64,000 nucleotides of DNA from Burkholderiaceae bacterium (GTDB lineage Bacteria; Pseudomonadota; Gammaproteobacteria; Burkholderiales; Burkholderiaceae), in contig CANFLR010000004.1 of assembly GCA_947447945.1 (NCBI GenBank), positions 1 to 64,000 on the forward strand, given 5' to 3'. A program made the translations under genes and the position numbers. Below are positions 1-11,072 of this stretch, piece after piece; position 1 is the stretch's first letter; each line of letters begins with the position of its first letter. The notes below the pieces were generated by a model. That model was not told where the DNA came from. It saw nothing but the letters and a program-made list of their open reading frames with translations, and did not search any database.

Positions 1-1
1 A

Positions 2-2569
2 TTTGCGATGTATGAATTAAACAACGATTGGAACCGAGCTTACAAAAAATCTGCCCGTATAGTTGGCGATGTGATCGGTAAATACCATCCACATGGCGAT
101 TCCGCGGTCTATGACACCATTGTGCGGATGGCTCAGGATTTCTCACTACGCTATATGCTGGTTGACGGGCAGGGTAACTTTGGCTCAGTTGACGGGGATA
201 ACGCTGCGGCGATGCGATATACCGAGATCCGTCTGCGCAAGATTGCACATGAGCTTTTGGCTGATTTGGACAAGGAAACAGTCGATTTTGGGCCAAATTA
301 CGATGGCAGCGAGAAAGAACCCCTAATTCTTCCAGCAAAAGTACCTAATTTGTTAATAAACGGCAGTTCAGGCATTGCCGTGGGTATGGCGACCAATATC
401 CCTCCCCATAACCTAGATGAGGTAGTGACGGCCTGTTTACATGTCCTGCACAACCCAGATTGCACCATTGATGAATTGATTGAAATCATTCCAGCGCCGG
501 ATTTTCCAACTGCTGGAATTATTTATGGCGTTCAGGGCGTTCGCGAAGGCTATCGCACTGGTCGCGGCCGTGTAGTGATGCGTGCTAAGACTCACTTTGA
601 AGATATTGATAAAGGCGCGCGCCAAGCAATCATCGTGGATGAGTTGCCCTATCAAGTCAATAAAAAGAATTTGCTCGAGCGAATTGCCGAGTTAGTAAAT
701 GAGAAGAAGGTAGAAGGTATTTCTGATTTACGCGATGAGTCTGATAAGTCAGGTATGCGTGTCGTGATTGAATTGAAACGTGGTGAAGTGCCTGAAGTCG
801 TTCTCAATAATTTGTATAAGAGCACTCAGTTACAAGATAACTTTGGTATGAACATGGTGGCCTTGGTGGATAACCAGCCACGCTTGTTGAACTTGAAGCA
901 AATGCTGGAGTACTTCTTGCAGCATCGTCGCGAAGTGGTCACACGTCGTACTATTTTTGAATTGCGTAAAGCGCGTGAGCGTGGTCATGTACTCGAAGGT
1001 TTAGCAGTTGCATTGGCTAACATTGATGAGTTCATTGCAATCATTAAAGCAGCTGCAAATCCAGTTGTTGCCAAACAAGAATTGATGGGCAAGGCTTGGG
1101 ATTCTTCAATGGTGCGTGAGATGTTGGCGCGGGCTGAGACAGATACGCCTGGTGGCCGTAATGCCTATCGCCCTGATGGTTTGCTACCTGAGTACGGCAT
1201 GCAAAGTACTGGCTTGTATCGCCTCTCTGATAGTCAAGCCCAAGAAATCTTGCAGATGCGTTTACAACGCTTGACCGGTCTTGAGCAAGACAAGATTGTG
1301 AATGAATACAAAGAAGTGATGTCCGAGATTTCAGATTTACTTGACTTGCTTGCTAGACCAGAGCGTGTGACCTCTGTCATTGAGAGTGAGCTTAAAGAAG
1401 TGCAAGCTGAGTTTGGCATTGCTGGTGGTGATTCAGGTCGTCGTTCATTTATTGAGATGAATGCCACCGAGCTCTTCACAGAAGATTTGATTACTCCGCA
1501 AGATATGGTCGTGACGCTTTCGAATACTGGTTACATGAAGAGCCAGCCATTGAGTGAGTACCGCGCGCAAAAACGTGGTGGTCGTGGTAAGCAAGCTGCA
1601 GCAACTAAGAATGAAGATTGGATTGAAACTTTATTCGTTGCCAATACGCATGACATTATTCTTTGCTTCTCCGATCGTGGACGCATGTATTGGTTGAAAG
1701 TGTGGGAGGTGCCACAAGGTAGCCGCACTTCACGCGGTAAACCTATCGTCAATATGTTCCCATTGATTGAAGGCGAAAAAATCACCGTGATTCTGCCAAT
1801 TAAAGGCTATCAAGATGATCATTATGTATTTATGGCTACCAGCTTGGGCACCGTGAAGAAGACTCGTTTGTCTGATTTCTCCAATCCGCGCAAGGCTGGC
1901 ATTATTGCAGTGGACCTGAATGAGAGCGATTTCTTAGTCGGTGCCGCCATCACTGATGGCAAGCATGATGTGATGCTGTTCTCAGACGCTGGAAAAGCAG
2001 TCCGCTTTGATGAGAATGATGTCCGTCCGATGGGTCGAACGGCGCGTGGTGTGCGCGGTATGAACTTGGGGGAGGGTCAGCAGGTCATCGCGATGTTGGT
2101 AGCACAAGCCGAGGCTTCAGATGGATCGGAAGCCAGCATAGTGGATGCCGATGGCAATCCAGTGCCAAGCAGTGTATTAACTGCTACTGAAAATGGCTAC
2201 GGCAAACGTACTCCGATTGCTGAGTACACCCGCCATGGTCGCGGAACAAAAGGCATGATTGCTATTCAGACATCGGAGCGAAACGGTAAAGTTGTTGCCG
2301 CTGCTTTGGTGTCCCCGGAAGACCAAATTATGTTGATCACCACTGGTGGAGTGTTAGTCCGTACGCGGGTTTCTGAGATTCGTGAAATGGGCCGCGCCAC
2401 ACAAGGCGTAACGTTGATTAATGTGGATGAGGGTACTCGTTTGTCCGGTTTGCAGCGTATTGCTGAAAGCGATTCGGATGAAGAGGGTGAAGATGATGAT
2501 GCAGAAGAAGGTGACGTATCTGCTGATCCAGCGACTGATTCCACTCCCGATACAGCTGGCGATGCCTAA
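2..2569 (+). CDS. gyrA: DNA gyrase subunit A, 5' truncated by window edge
   Basis: Frame is open from base 2; translation contains [37 protein letters not shown](M)[14 protein letters not shown] typical of GyrA, and the GyrA C-terminal repeats. Confidence 0.98.
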   Translation, partial: FAMYELNNDWNRAYKKSARIVGDVIGKYHPHGDSAVYDTIVRMAQDFSLRYMLVDGQGNFGSVDGDNAAAMRYTEIRLRKIAHELLADLDKETVDFGPNYDGSEKEPLILPAKVPNLLINGSSGIAVGMATNIPPHNLDEVVTACLHVLHNPDCTIDELIEIIPAPDFPTAGIIYGVQGVREGYRTGRGRVVMRAKTHFEDIDKGARQAIIVDELPYQVNKKNLLERIAELVNEKKVEGISDLRDESDKSGMRVVIELKRGEVPEVVLNNLYKSTQLQDNFGMNMVALVDNQPRLLNLKQMLEYFLQHRREVVTRRTIFELRKARERGHVLEGLAVALANIDEFIAIIKAAANPVVAKQELMGKAWDSSMVREMLARAETDTPGGRNAYRPDGLLPEYGMQSTGLYRLSDSQAQEILQMRLQRLTGLEQDKIVNEYKEVMSEISDLLDLLARPERVTSVIESELKEVQAEFGIAGGDSGRRSFIEMNATELFTEDLITPQDMVVTLSNTGYMKSQPLSEYRAQKRGGRGKQAAATKNEDWIETLFVANTHDIILCFSDRGRMYWLKVWEVPQGSRTSRGKPIVNMFPLIEGEKITVILPIKGYQDDHYVFMATSLGTVKKTRLSDFSNPRKAGIIAVDLNESDFLVGAAITDGKHDVMLFSDAGKAVRFDENDVRPMGRTARGVRGMNLGEGQQVIAMLVAQAEASDGSEASIVDADGNPVPSSVLTATENGYGKRTPIAEYTRHGRGTKGMIAIQTSERNGKVVAAALVSPEDQIMLITTGGVLVRTRVSEIREMGRATQGVTLINVDEGTRLSGLQRIAESDSDEEGEDDDAEEGDVSADPATDSTPDTAGDA

Positions 2570-2600
2570 GCTGAACTCGACTAAAGATTAAGTACTGCAC

Positions 2601-3698
2601 ATGACGTTTGACCGCCGCATTTTTAATTTCGCAGCGGGGCCTGCTACTTTGCCTGAGGAGGTATTGCAGCAGGCTGCCGATGAATTGCTCAATTGGCAAG
2701 GACTTGGCACCAGCGTGATGGAAATTAGTCATCGCAGTAAAGAGTTTATGGTGGTCTACGAAGAGGTCTTGCAGGATCTGCGCACTTTAATGAGTATTCC
2801 CGATACTTACGAGATCTTGTTATTGCAAGGCGGTGGTATTGGGCAAAATGCAGCGATTCCGATGAATTTGATGCCGCTGGCTAAAAATGGACCTAAGGCA
2901 GATTTCATTGTGACGGGCGTTTGGTCTGAAAAATCATTCAAAGAAGCGGAGAAATATGGCATTGCGCATTTAGCCGCATCCTCTGCCAGCGAAAAATTTA
3001 ATACCATTCCAGCCCGCTCCACTTGGAAACTTTCGAGTGATGCAGCATATGTGCACTATTGCGCTAATGAAACGATTGGTGGCGTGGAATTTCCGGATGT
3101 ACCTGATGTTGGTGGTGTGCCATTAGTGGCGGACATTTCTAGCAATATCCTTTCGAAAGAGATGGATGTAACGAAGTGCGGTGTTTGGTTTGGCGGCGCC
3201 CAAAAAAATATTGGACCTTCTGGAGTGACGATTGTGATCGTACGTCGCGATCTCATGGGTCACAGTATGAAGATCACTCCATCAGTCATGGATTGGGCAA
3301 AAGAATCTGCCAATCAATCCATGTTTAATACTCCGCCAACGTTCTCGATCTATATGGCTGGCCTCGGATTTAAGTGGTTGTTGAGACAGGGTGGCATTAA
3401 AGTTATCGAGAAACGCAATCAGGAAAAAGCGAATTTGCTTTATGACTGCATCGATCAAAGTGGTTTGTATGAGAATCGGGTTGCCAAAGAATATCGCTCT
3501 AGAATGAATGTCACCTTCTTTTTGAAGGATGAAAATTTAAATGCAGAGTTTTTGGCTCAATCGAGTGCGGCCGGCTTAGCTGCTTTGCGTGGTCATAAGG
3601 CAGCGGGCGGTATGAGAGCCAGCATCTATAACGCGATGCCTCTAGAGGGTGTAAAAGCCCTGGTTGAATTTATGCGCGACTTTGAAAGGCGGGCTTAA
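2601..3698 (+). CDS. serC: Phosphoserine aminotransferase
   Basis: FNFAAGPATLPEEVLQQAADELLNW and GVWFGGAQKNIGPSGVTIVIVR motifs; gyrA-serC-pheA order. Confidence 0.97.
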   Translation: MTFDRRIFNFAAGPATLPEEVLQQAADELLNWQGLGTSVMEISHRSKEFMVVYEEVLQDLRTLMSIPDTYEILLLQGGGIGQNAAIPMNLMPLAKNGPKADFIVTGVWSEKSFKEAEKYGIAHLAASSASEKFNTIPARSTWKLSSDAAYVHYCANETIGGVEFPDVPDVGGVPLVADISSNILSKEMDVTKCGVWFGGAQKNIGPSGVTIVIVRRDLMGHSMKITPSVMDWAKESANQSMFNTPPTFSIYMAGLGFKWLLRQGGIKVIEKRNQEKANLLYDCIDQSGLYENRVAKEYRSRMNVTFFLKDENLNAEFLAQSSAAGLAALRGHKAAGGMRASIYNAMPLEGVKALVEFMRDFERRA

Positions 3699-4780
3699 TG
3701 AGTACTGAAGAACAGCGTCTTACACCTTTAAGAGAAAAAATTGATTCCTTGGATGCGCAAATCCTGGATCTGTTAACCCAGCGCGCAAAGACTGCTCAAG
3801 AAGTTGGACATATTAAAGGCGGTTTTTCCTCCCCGGTATTTCGGCCAGAGCGGGAGCGTCAGGTTGTTGCTAGACTGCAAGACATGAATGCGGGGCCGAT
3901 TCTATTAGATGGTATTGCCGCCATTTGGCGCGAAATCATGTCTGCATGCAGAGCTTTAGAAGCGCGCCAAACGATTGCTTATCTCGGTCCTGTTGGTACT
4001 TTTTCTGAGCAAGCGGCGCAAACTTATTTTGGCCAATCCATTACTGGCCTACCTTGTGCCAGTATTGATGAGGTATTCAAATCTGTAGAAAAGGGTGCGG
4101 CTCAATTTGGTGTGGTGCCAGTGGAGAACTCCAGTGAAGGCGCAATTTCTCGCACCCTAGATTTACTTCTTGATTCACCCATGCAAATTAGTGGTGAAGT
4201 AGTCTTGCCGATCCGCCACCATTTGCTCAGCAAAAGTGGCAAGCTAGATGGTGTGACCACCGTTTGCGCCCATGCACAGGCGCTTGCACAATGTCAGCAA
4301 TGGTTAAGTCAACACGCCCCACAATTAAAGCGCGAAGCGGTGAGCAGTAATGCTGAGGCCGCGCGTATGGCTGCGAGTGACCCTAGTGTGGCAGCGATTG
4401 CTGGTGATCCCGCTCAGTTAGCCTATGGCTTGCAAGCAGTTGCCTTGCAAATTCAGGATGACCCACACAATCGCACCCGTTTTGTCGTGATTGGTAATTA
4501 CCTTTGTCAGTCAACGGGTAATGACCAAACCTCTTTGGTCTTATCCGTAGATAACCAGCCGGGTGCGGTACATCGTTTATTGGCTCCGCTAGCAAAGCAT
4601 GATGTTTCTATGAATCGTTTTGAATCTCGCCCCGCTCGCAAGGGGACTTGGGAATATCATTTTTATATTGATATTGCAGGGCATGCAGATGACGCAAAAG
4701 TTGCCAAGGCTTTGATAGAACTACAAACTACCGCTGCGTTTTATAAGAAGTTAGGCTCATACCCTCGTTCAGCAATTTAA
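3698..4780 (+). CDS. pheA: Bifunctional chorismate mutase / prephenate dehydratase
   Basis: N-terminal chorismate mutase (LREKIDSLDAQILDLLTQRAK), then PDT (YLGPVGTFSEQAA) and ACT (SRPARKGTWEYHFYID). TAATG overlap with serC. Confidence 0.97.
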   Translation: MSTEEQRLTPLREKIDSLDAQILDLLTQRAKTAQEVGHIKGGFSSPVFRPERERQVVARLQDMNAGPILLDGIAAIWREIMSACRALEARQTIAYLGPVGTFSEQAAQTYFGQSITGLPCASIDEVFKSVEKGAAQFGVVPVENSSEGAISRTLDLLLDSPMQISGEVVLPIRHHLLSKSGKLDGVTTVCAHAQALAQCQQWLSQHAPQLKREAVSSNAEAARMAASDPSVAAIAGDPAQLAYGLQAVALQIQDDPHNRTRFVVIGNYLCQSTGNDQTSLVLSVDNQPGAVHRLLAPLAKHDVSMNRFESRPARKGTWEYHFYIDIAGHADDAKVAKALIELQTTAAFYKKLGSYPRSAI

Positions 4781-4805
4781 TTTATCTTTCAGTGACGCAT
4801 TCATC

Positions 4806-5927
4806 ATGAGTTCAAAGTTGGGTTTAAAACATATACAAGCGATTGCGCCCTACGTAGGTGGTCGACCTATTAGTGAAGTCGCGCGTGAATATGGCTTAGA
4901 TGAGAGCAAGATCATCAAACTGGCGTCCAATGAAAATCCACTGGGCATGCCACAGTCTGCGTACGATGCCATGCTGGTAGCGGCCAATGATTTGGGGCGT
5001 TACCCAGACTCTAATGGCTTTGAGTTGAAAAAAGTCTTATCTGAGCGCTTGGGTGTCCCAACTGATTGGGTTACCTTGGGTAATGGTAGTAATGACATTT
5101 TAGAATTAGCAGCCCGTGCAGTTGCGCAACTGGGTGACGATATTATTTTTTCTCGCCATGCATTCGCGGTTTACCCCCTTGCCTCTCAGGCGGTTGGTGC
5201 TCGCTCTGTAGAGGTTGCGCCTAAGGCTAGCTATGGGCATGATCTGCCTGCAATGTTAAAAGCAGTTAAATCCTCTGGCGATAAAGCCAAATTGGTTTTT
5301 GTGGCTAATCCCAATAATCCAACCGGTAGTTATTTAGAGCCGCAAGAGATCGAAGCGTTTTTATTGGCTTTGCCTTCTCATGTGGTGGTGGTGTTGGACG
5401 AAGCTTATAACGAGTACCTGGCACCAGCGCAGCGCTACGATGCGATTGCCTGGGTGAAGCGTTTTCCGAACATGGTTTTGTCCCGGAGCTTTTCGAAGGC
5501 TTACGGTCTCGCAGGACTTCGTATTGGTTACGCTATAGCACAACCGGAGTTGACGGATTTACTGAATCGTATTCGTCAACCTTTTAATGTGAACAGTCTT
5601 GCTCAAGCAGCTGCGATTGCTTCTTTTCAGGACAGCGCTTTCTTGCAAAAAGGGTATGAAGTTAACCGTGCTGGCTATCTTCAACTGACCAAAGCATTTG
5701 ATGAAATGCATCTCACGTATCTGCCATCAGCTGGTAATTTTGTTTTGGTGAAAGTCGGCGACGATGATCAAGCGGGTGCGCGCGTTAACTTGGCATTACT
5801 GAAACGCGGCATCATTGTTCGGCCGGTTGGAAATTATGGATTTCCAGAGTGGTTACGTATTTCAATTGGCTTGTCTGAAGAGAACATTGCTTTTATCAAT
5901 GCCTTCCGTGACATTTTGGCTAAGTAA
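4806..5927 (+). CDS. hisC: Histidinol-phosphate aminotransferase
   Basis: KLASNENPLGMPQSA, NPNNPTGSYL and SRSFSKAYGLAGLRIGY; class I/II PLP aminotransferase. Confidence 0.95.
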   Translation: MSSKLGLKHIQAIAPYVGGRPISEVAREYGLDESKIIKLASNENPLGMPQSAYDAMLVAANDLGRYPDSNGFELKKVLSERLGVPTDWVTLGNGSNDILELAARAVAQLGDDIIFSRHAFAVYPLASQAVGARSVEVAPKASYGHDLPAMLKAVKSSGDKAKLVFVANPNNPTGSYLEPQEIEAFLLALPSHVVVVLDEAYNEYLAPAQRYDAIAWVKRFPNMVLSRSFSKAYGLAGLRIGYAIAQPELTDLLNRIRQPFNVNSLAQAAAIASFQDSAFLQKGYEVNRAGYLQLTKAFDEMHLTYLPSAGNFVLVKVGDDDQAGARVNLALLKRGIIVRPVGNYGFPEWLRISIGLSEENIAFINAFRDILAK

Positions 5928-6802
5928 TGACTGCCTCTAAAACCCAGTTTGGCACCATCTCCATTGTGGGGGTTGGCTTAATTGGCGCATCCCTAGGCCT
6001 TGCTCTAAAGCAAGCTGGTGTTGCAACTACTGTTTTGGGTGTGGGTCGAAGTAAAGAAAATATTGATCTGGCACAGAACATGGGCGCGATTGATGGTGTA
6101 GTGGACTTGCCTCAAGCAGCCAAACAATCAGATCTGATTGTGTTGTGTGTTCCGGTCGCTCAAATGCGCGCTGCTTTTACCGTCATGGAGCCCCATCTTG
6201 AACCTAAGACTTTATTGACTGACGCTGGTAGCACTAAAGGGGATGTGATCTTGGCTGCCAAGGAAATCTTGGGTAAAAAATCCTGCCAATTTGTGCCAGC
6301 TCATCCGATTGCCGGTGGCGCGCAGCACGGTGCGCAGGCCGCTAAGGTAGATCTGTTTAAGGGTAAGCAGACAATTATTTGCCCTCTACAAGAAAATTCA
6401 CCGCAAGATATCGCCTTGATTGAAGATTTTTGGAAATCGGTTGGGGCAGTAGTTAAAAAGATTTCTTCGGTACAGCATGATGCGATTTATGCGGCTGTTT
6501 CACATTTGCCGCATATTCTTTCTTATGCACTCATGGCCAGTGTTGTGAACTCCGAAGATGCTGAGCAAAAACTGAGTCATGTGGGTGCGGGATTTAAAGA
6601 TTTCACGCGGATTGCTGCCTCAAGTCCAGAGATGTGGCGGGATATTTGCTTGGGTAATGATCTCGCCATCTTAAAGGAGTTAGATCAATATTTGGCAATT
6701 GTGACCCATATGCGTAAATTAATTGCCGAACATAATGGCGCTGGCTTAGAAAAATTATTTAATCAAGCGAGCAAGGCTCGTCAAGATTTGGATGTACTTT
6801 GA
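5927..6802 (+). CDS. tyrA: Prephenate dehydrogenase family protein
   Basis: [19 protein letters not shown] Rossmann motif, [20 protein letters not shown] overlap with hisC. Confidence 0.95.
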   Translation: MTASKTQFGTISIVGVGLIGASLGLALKQAGVATTVLGVGRSKENIDLAQNMGAIDGVVDLPQAAKQSDLIVLCVPVAQMRAAFTVMEPHLEPKTLLTDAGSTKGDVILAAKEILGKKSCQFVPAHPIAGGAQHGAQAAKVDLFKGKQTIICPLQENSPQDIALIEDFWKSVGAVVKKISSVQHDAIYAAVSHLPHILSYALMASVVNSEDAEQKLSHVGAGFKDFTRIAASSPEMWRDICLGNDLAILKELDQYLAIVTHMRKLIAEHNGAGLEKLFNQASKARQDLDVL

Positions 6803-8130
6803 TGGGTGGTTCGAAAAGCATTGAGATTGGTCCATTTCAGCGGGCACAAGGCTCGATCGTTTTGCCCGGATCTAAAAGTATTTCAAATCGTGCATTGTTA
6901 TTGGCGGCACTGTCCTCAGGTCAGACAACCCTCAGTAATCTCTTAGATGCAGATGACACTCAAGTCATGCGGAGCGCCTTGCGCACCTTAGGGGTATCAG
7001 TACTTGATCGGTCTAATCATGTTTGTGTGGTTGATGGTTGCAGTGCTCAGTTCCCAATTCGTGAAGCCGATCTTTTTATGGGTAATGCTGGTACAGCGAT
7101 TCGCCCACTGACGGCGGCCTTGGCCATGCAGGGCGGCAACTATCGCCTATCAGGTGTAGCTCGGATGCATGAGCGCCCCATTCGTGATTTAGTTGATGGC
7201 CTACGTCAAGTCGGCGCAGATATTGCTTATGAATTACAAGAGGGTTATCCACCCATCAAAATATCTGCATCAGCTATTCAGATTCAAGACCTTGTAAAAG
7301 TACGAGGCGATGTTTCTAGTCAGTTTTTGACTGCATTGTTGATGGCCTTACCTTTGATTGCCACAGCACCGGTGCGTATAGAGGTGATTGGCGAATTAAT
7401 TTCTCGTCCCTACATTGAGATTACATTGAAGTTGATGGCACGTTTTGGCGTGATCGTTACTTGCCCGGATTCACAGTCTTTTGTGATTCCAGCTAAGACT
7501 GACGCTGCCGTGTATCAAAGTCCGGGGCATTTATCCGTTGAGGGCGATGCTTCATCTGCTTCATACTTTTTAGCGCTGGGCGCTATTGGCGGCGGTCCTG
7601 TTCGCGTTCTAGGGGTTGGGCGCGATAGTATTCAAGGAGACGTTGCGTTTGCAGATGCACTTGCATTGATGGGTGCAAAGATGACCGCTGGTGAAGATTG
7701 GATAGAAGTTGCCGGTGTACAAAATGCTAACGGCAAACTGAGCGGTATCACACTTGATTGCACTGAGATTCCCGATGCAGCAATGACCTTGGCAGTAGCA
7801 GCTTTATTTGCTGAAGGTGAAACGCGTTTGAATGGTATTGCTAGTTGGCGCGTTAAAGAAACGGATCGTATTGCAGCCATGGCAAAAGAGTTAAGAAAGG
7901 TTGGCGCTTCTGTGCAAGAGGGCGCAGACTATATTGTCGTTAGTGCTCCTGCAAGAGTAGATCTTTGGCGCTCTCCTGCAGAAGGAATTGATACCTACGA
8001 TGACCATCGTATGGCAATGTGTTTTTCTTTAGCTGGGTTTGGCCCCAATGCATTGAAGATCAATGACCCAAATTGTGTAGCCAAGACCTTTCCAGATTAT
8101 TTTGCTGAGTTTGAGAAGTTAATTTCTTAA
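6802..8130 (+). CDS. aroA: 3-phosphoshikimate 1-carboxyvinyltransferase (EPSP synthase)
   Basis: [41 protein letters not shown]. Track start is TTG 6799; ATG at 6802 overlaps the tyrA TGA and is preferred. Confidence 0.97.
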   Translation: MGGSKSIEIGPFQRAQGSIVLPGSKSISNRALLLAALSSGQTTLSNLLDADDTQVMRSALRTLGVSVLDRSNHVCVVDGCSAQFPIREADLFMGNAGTAIRPLTAALAMQGGNYRLSGVARMHERPIRDLVDGLRQVGADIAYELQEGYPPIKISASAIQIQDLVKVRGDVSSQFLTALLMALPLIATAPVRIEVIGELISRPYIEITLKLMARFGVIVTCPDSQSFVIPAKTDAAVYQSPGHLSVEGDASSASYFLALGAIGGGPVRVLGVGRDSIQGDVAFADALALMGAKMTAGEDWIEVAGVQNANGKLSGITLDCTEIPDAAMTLAVAALFAEGETRLNGIASWRVKETDRIAAMAKELRKVGASVQEGADYIVVSAPARVDLWRSPAEGIDTYDDHRMAMCFSLAGFGPNALKINDPNCVAKTFPDYFAEFEKLIS

Positions 8131-8137
8131 TGTGATC

Positions 8138-8797
8138 ATGACCATACCCGTTATTGCCATAGATGGTCCAACCGCCTCTGGAAAAGGGACGGTTGCATCG
8201 CAAGTAGCCCAAGTGCTGGGTTTTCACTATCTCGATAGTGGCGCACTCTATCGTCTAGTGGCTTTAGCCAGTGAAAAACAGGGGGTTGATATCAAAAATG
8301 CCCCCGAATTGGGCATTTTGGCTGGAAAACTCTCCATTTATTTTGAAAAAGACCGCATTTTCCTCAATGGCGAAGATGTAAGCGAAGCGATTCGTACTGA
8401 AGCAATTGGCTTGAGAGCATCGACTTTGGCTGCTTATCCAGAGGTCAGAAGCGCTTTGACGACCCTCCAGCGTAGTTTTCGTCAGGCCCCTGGTTTAGTG
8501 GCTGATGGCAGGGATATGGCTAGTGTGATATTCCCTGACGCGATTTTAAAGGTTTTTCTTACCGCCACAGCGCAAGCTAGAGCAGATCGTCGATATAAGC
8601 AATTGATAGCTAAGGGAATTTCTGCTAAACTTCAAGACTTGCTGCGAGATTTGCAAGAGCGCGACGCCCGCGATATTAGTCGAGGCACTGCTCCCTTGTT
8701 GATAGTGCAAGGCGCTCAAGTGCTTGAAACATCAGATTTGTCGATAGATCAAGCAGTTAAGGCGGTTTTGGATTGGTATCAATCGGCAATTGCCTAG
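8138..8797 (+). CDS. cmk: Cytidylate kinase
   Basis: [20 protein letters not shown]-loop, [12 protein letters not shown] at 8138 preferred to GTG 8132. Confidence 0.96.
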   Translation: MTIPVIAIDGPTASGKGTVASQVAQVLGFHYLDSGALYRLVALASEKQGVDIKNAPELGILAGKLSIYFEKDRIFLNGEDVSEAIRTEAIGLRASTLAAYPEVRSALTTLQRSFRQAPGLVADGRDMASVIFPDAILKVFLTATAQARADRRYKQLIAKGISAKLQDLLRDLQERDARDISRGTAPLLIVQGAQVLETSDLSIDQAVKAVLDWYQSAIA

Positions 8798-8897
8798 TGA
8801 TTAGCAGTAGGCTGTAAGTAGTAGTTTTGGTGTCTTAGGAAACTCCACAACGCGACCATCTAATTAGCGTGTTTCTTGGGACTTTTTTTAATCTAAC

Positions 8898-8916
8898 CCG
8901 TCAGGTCTTCTGACGG
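8898..8916 (+). promoter_or_regulatory. Perfect 7-bp hairpin in the rpsA 5' leader
   Basis: CCGTCAG-GTCTT-CTGACGG, 17 bp upstream of the rpsA ATG. Confidence 0.5.
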
Positions 8917-8932
8917 CACAAAGTGAATATAT

Positions 8933-10606
8933 ATGTCTGAATCATTTGCAGAATTATTTGAAGAATCATTAACCCGCTCGAATATGAAGACCGGCCAAGT
9001 TATTTCGGCTGAAGTCCTTCGCATCGACCATAACTTCGTCGTTGTTAACGCCGGCTTAAAGTCTGAAGCGTTTATTCCTGTTGAAGAATTCCATAACGAC
9101 GCTGGTGAGATTGAAGTAGCTCCCGGCGATTTCGTTTCTGTTGCAATCGATGCCCTTGAAAATGGCTACGGCGACACCATCCTCTCCCGCGATAAAGCAA
9201 AACGCTTGGCATCCTGGATGAATTTGGAAAAAGCACTCGAGCAAGCTGAGATCGTTACCGGCACTGTTACTGGTAAGGTTAAAGGCGGCTTGACGGTGAT
9301 GGTGAATGGTATCCGTGCATTCTTGCCTGGATCACTTGTTGATACGCGCCCGATTAAAGACACCAGTCCTTACGAAGGTAAGACCATGGAGTTCAAGGTC
9401 ATTAAGCTTGATCGCAAGCGTAACAACGTGGTCCTATCACGTCGTGCAGTTGTAGAAGCTAGCCAAGGTGAAGAGCGTGCTAAGTTGATGTCTAACCTCA
9501 AAGAAGGTAGCGTCGTTCAAGGTATCGTGAAGAATATTACTGACTACGGCGCATTCGTGGACCTCGGTGGTATCGACGGCCTCTTGCACATTACCGATTT
9601 GGCATGGCGTCGCGTTCGTCACCCAAGTGAGATGTTGACTGTTGGTCAAGAAGTGACCGCAAAGATTTTGAAGTTCGATCAAGAAAAGAACCGTGTTTCA
9701 CTTGGTGTGAAACAGCTTGGTGATGATCCGTGGGTTGGTATCGCTCGTCGCTACCCACCTAATACCCGTTTATTCGGCAAAGTAACTAATTTGACTGACT
9801 ACGGTGCATTCGTTGAAATCGAGAGCGGTATCGAAGGTTTGGTACACGTTTCCGAAATGGATTGGACCAACAAGAACGTTGCTCCAAGTAAAGCTACTGC
9901 ATTGGGAACCGAAGTTGAAGTGATGGTTCTAGATATTGATGAAGATAAGCGCCGCATCAGCTTGGGCATTAAGCAATGTAAAGCCAATCCATGGGAAGAG
10001 TTCTCACGCGCTCAACAGAAGGGCGACAAACTCACTGGCGCAATCAAGTCGATTACCGACTTTGGTGTGTTCATTGGTTTGCCTGGCGGTATTGATGGTT
10101 TAGTTCATCTCTCCGATATTTCATGGAATGAGCCCGGTGAAGAGGCCGTTAAGAAATACAAAAAAGGTGATGAAATTGAAGCTACTGTTTTGGCAATTGA
10201 TGTCGAGAAGGAGCGCATCTCTCTTGGCATCAAGCAGCTCTCTGGTGACCCATTTAACAACTACACCTCAGTAAGTGATAAGGGTAGCTTGGTTACTGGC
10301 ACTGTGAAGGCAGTTGATGCCAAGGGTGCAACAATTCATCTGGCTGATGAGGTTGAAGCGTATTTGCGTGCTTCTGAGATCTCTACTGATCGCGTTGAAG
10401 ATGCTCGCAATATGTTGAAAGAAGGCGATAGCGTTACTGCCATGATCATTAATATTGATCGTAAGTCACGCGTCATCAATCTTTCAATCAAAGCTAAAGA
10501 CAGCTCTGACCAGCAAGATGCTATGAGTAAGCTCCAAGGTGATGCGCAGTCTGGCACCACTAACTTGGGTGCTTTGTTAAAAGCGAAGTTGGATAATCAA
10601 GGCTAA
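8933..10606 (+). CDS. rpsA: 30S ribosomal protein S1
   Basis: Repeated S1 domains ([55 protein letters not shown]). Confidence 0.99.
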   Translation: MSESFAELFEESLTRSNMKTGQVISAEVLRIDHNFVVVNAGLKSEAFIPVEEFHNDAGEIEVAPGDFVSVAIDALENGYGDTILSRDKAKRLASWMNLEKALEQAEIVTGTVTGKVKGGLTVMVNGIRAFLPGSLVDTRPIKDTSPYEGKTMEFKVIKLDRKRNNVVLSRRAVVEASQGEERAKLMSNLKEGSVVQGIVKNITDYGAFVDLGGIDGLLHITDLAWRRVRHPSEMLTVGQEVTAKILKFDQEKNRVSLGVKQLGDDPWVGIARRYPPNTRLFGKVTNLTDYGAFVEIESGIEGLVHVSEMDWTNKNVAPSKATALGTEVEVMVLDIDEDKRRISLGIKQCKANPWEEFSRAQQKGDKLTGAIKSITDFGVFIGLPGGIDGLVHLSDISWNEPGEEAVKKYKKGDEIEATVLAIDVEKERISLGIKQLSGDPFNNYTSVSDKGSLVTGTVKAVDAKGATIHLADEVEAYLRASEISTDRVEDARNMLKEGDSVTAMIINIDRKSRVINLSIKAKDSSDQQDAMSKLQGDAQSGTTNLGALLKAKLDNQG

Positions 10607-10614
10607 ATCGATAT

Positions 10615-10647
10615 CGCCGCTTTCCATCTGGGAGGCGGCGGTTTTTT
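10615..10647 (+). terminator. Rho-independent terminator between rpsA and ihfB
   Basis: CGCCGCTTTCC-ATCT-GGGAGGCGGCG followed by GTTTTTT. Confidence 0.85.
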
Positions 10648-10658
10648 ATTGATAGATC

Positions 10659-11003
10659 ATGTCAGATCAAGAGCAACAAGCAATTACACGCTCCGAACTT
10701 GTGGAGAGCTTAGCGGAACAGTTTCCGCAGCTTTTGCCTAGGGATGTGGAGCTGGCGGTAAAAACGTTATTAGATACCATGACTCATGCTTTAGCCGAAG
10801 GCAAGCGTATTGAGTTGCGTGGTGTTGGTAGTTTTGTGCTGCATCATCGTCCTGCGCGCACTGGTCGTAATCCAAAATCTGGTGAAAAAGTATTGATTCC
10901 AGAAAAACGGGTTCCGCATTTCAAGCCAGGCAAGGAGTTGCGTGAGCGCGTTGATTACAAGCCGCTAAAGCAAGCGGGCCCTAAAGAGGGTTCTGGTGCT
11001 TAA
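10659..11003 (+). CDS. ihfB: Integration host factor subunit beta
   Basis: HU/IHF fold: [45 protein letters not shown]. Confidence 0.95.
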   Translation: MSDQEQQAITRSELVESLAEQFPQLLPRDVELAVKTLLDTMTHALAEGKRIELRGVGSFVLHHRPARTGRNPKSGEKVLIPEKRVPHFKPGKELRERVDYKPLKQAGPKEGSGA

Positions 11004-11019
11004 TCAGCAGGCACATCAG

Positions 11020-11041
11020 TGGTCCGTTCGGACCATTTTTT
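11020..11041 (+). terminator. Rho-independent terminator after ihfB
   Basis: TGGTCC-GTTC-GGACCA followed by TTTTTT. Confidence 0.8.
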
Positions 11042-11072
11042 ATTTCCGTTCTTCATTTCAGCATTTGCCGCA

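Noticed and set aside
11019-11072. Upstream GTG start for lapB
   Set aside because: Lies at the ihfB terminator hairpin; ATG 11073 gives the expected N-terminal TM anchor.
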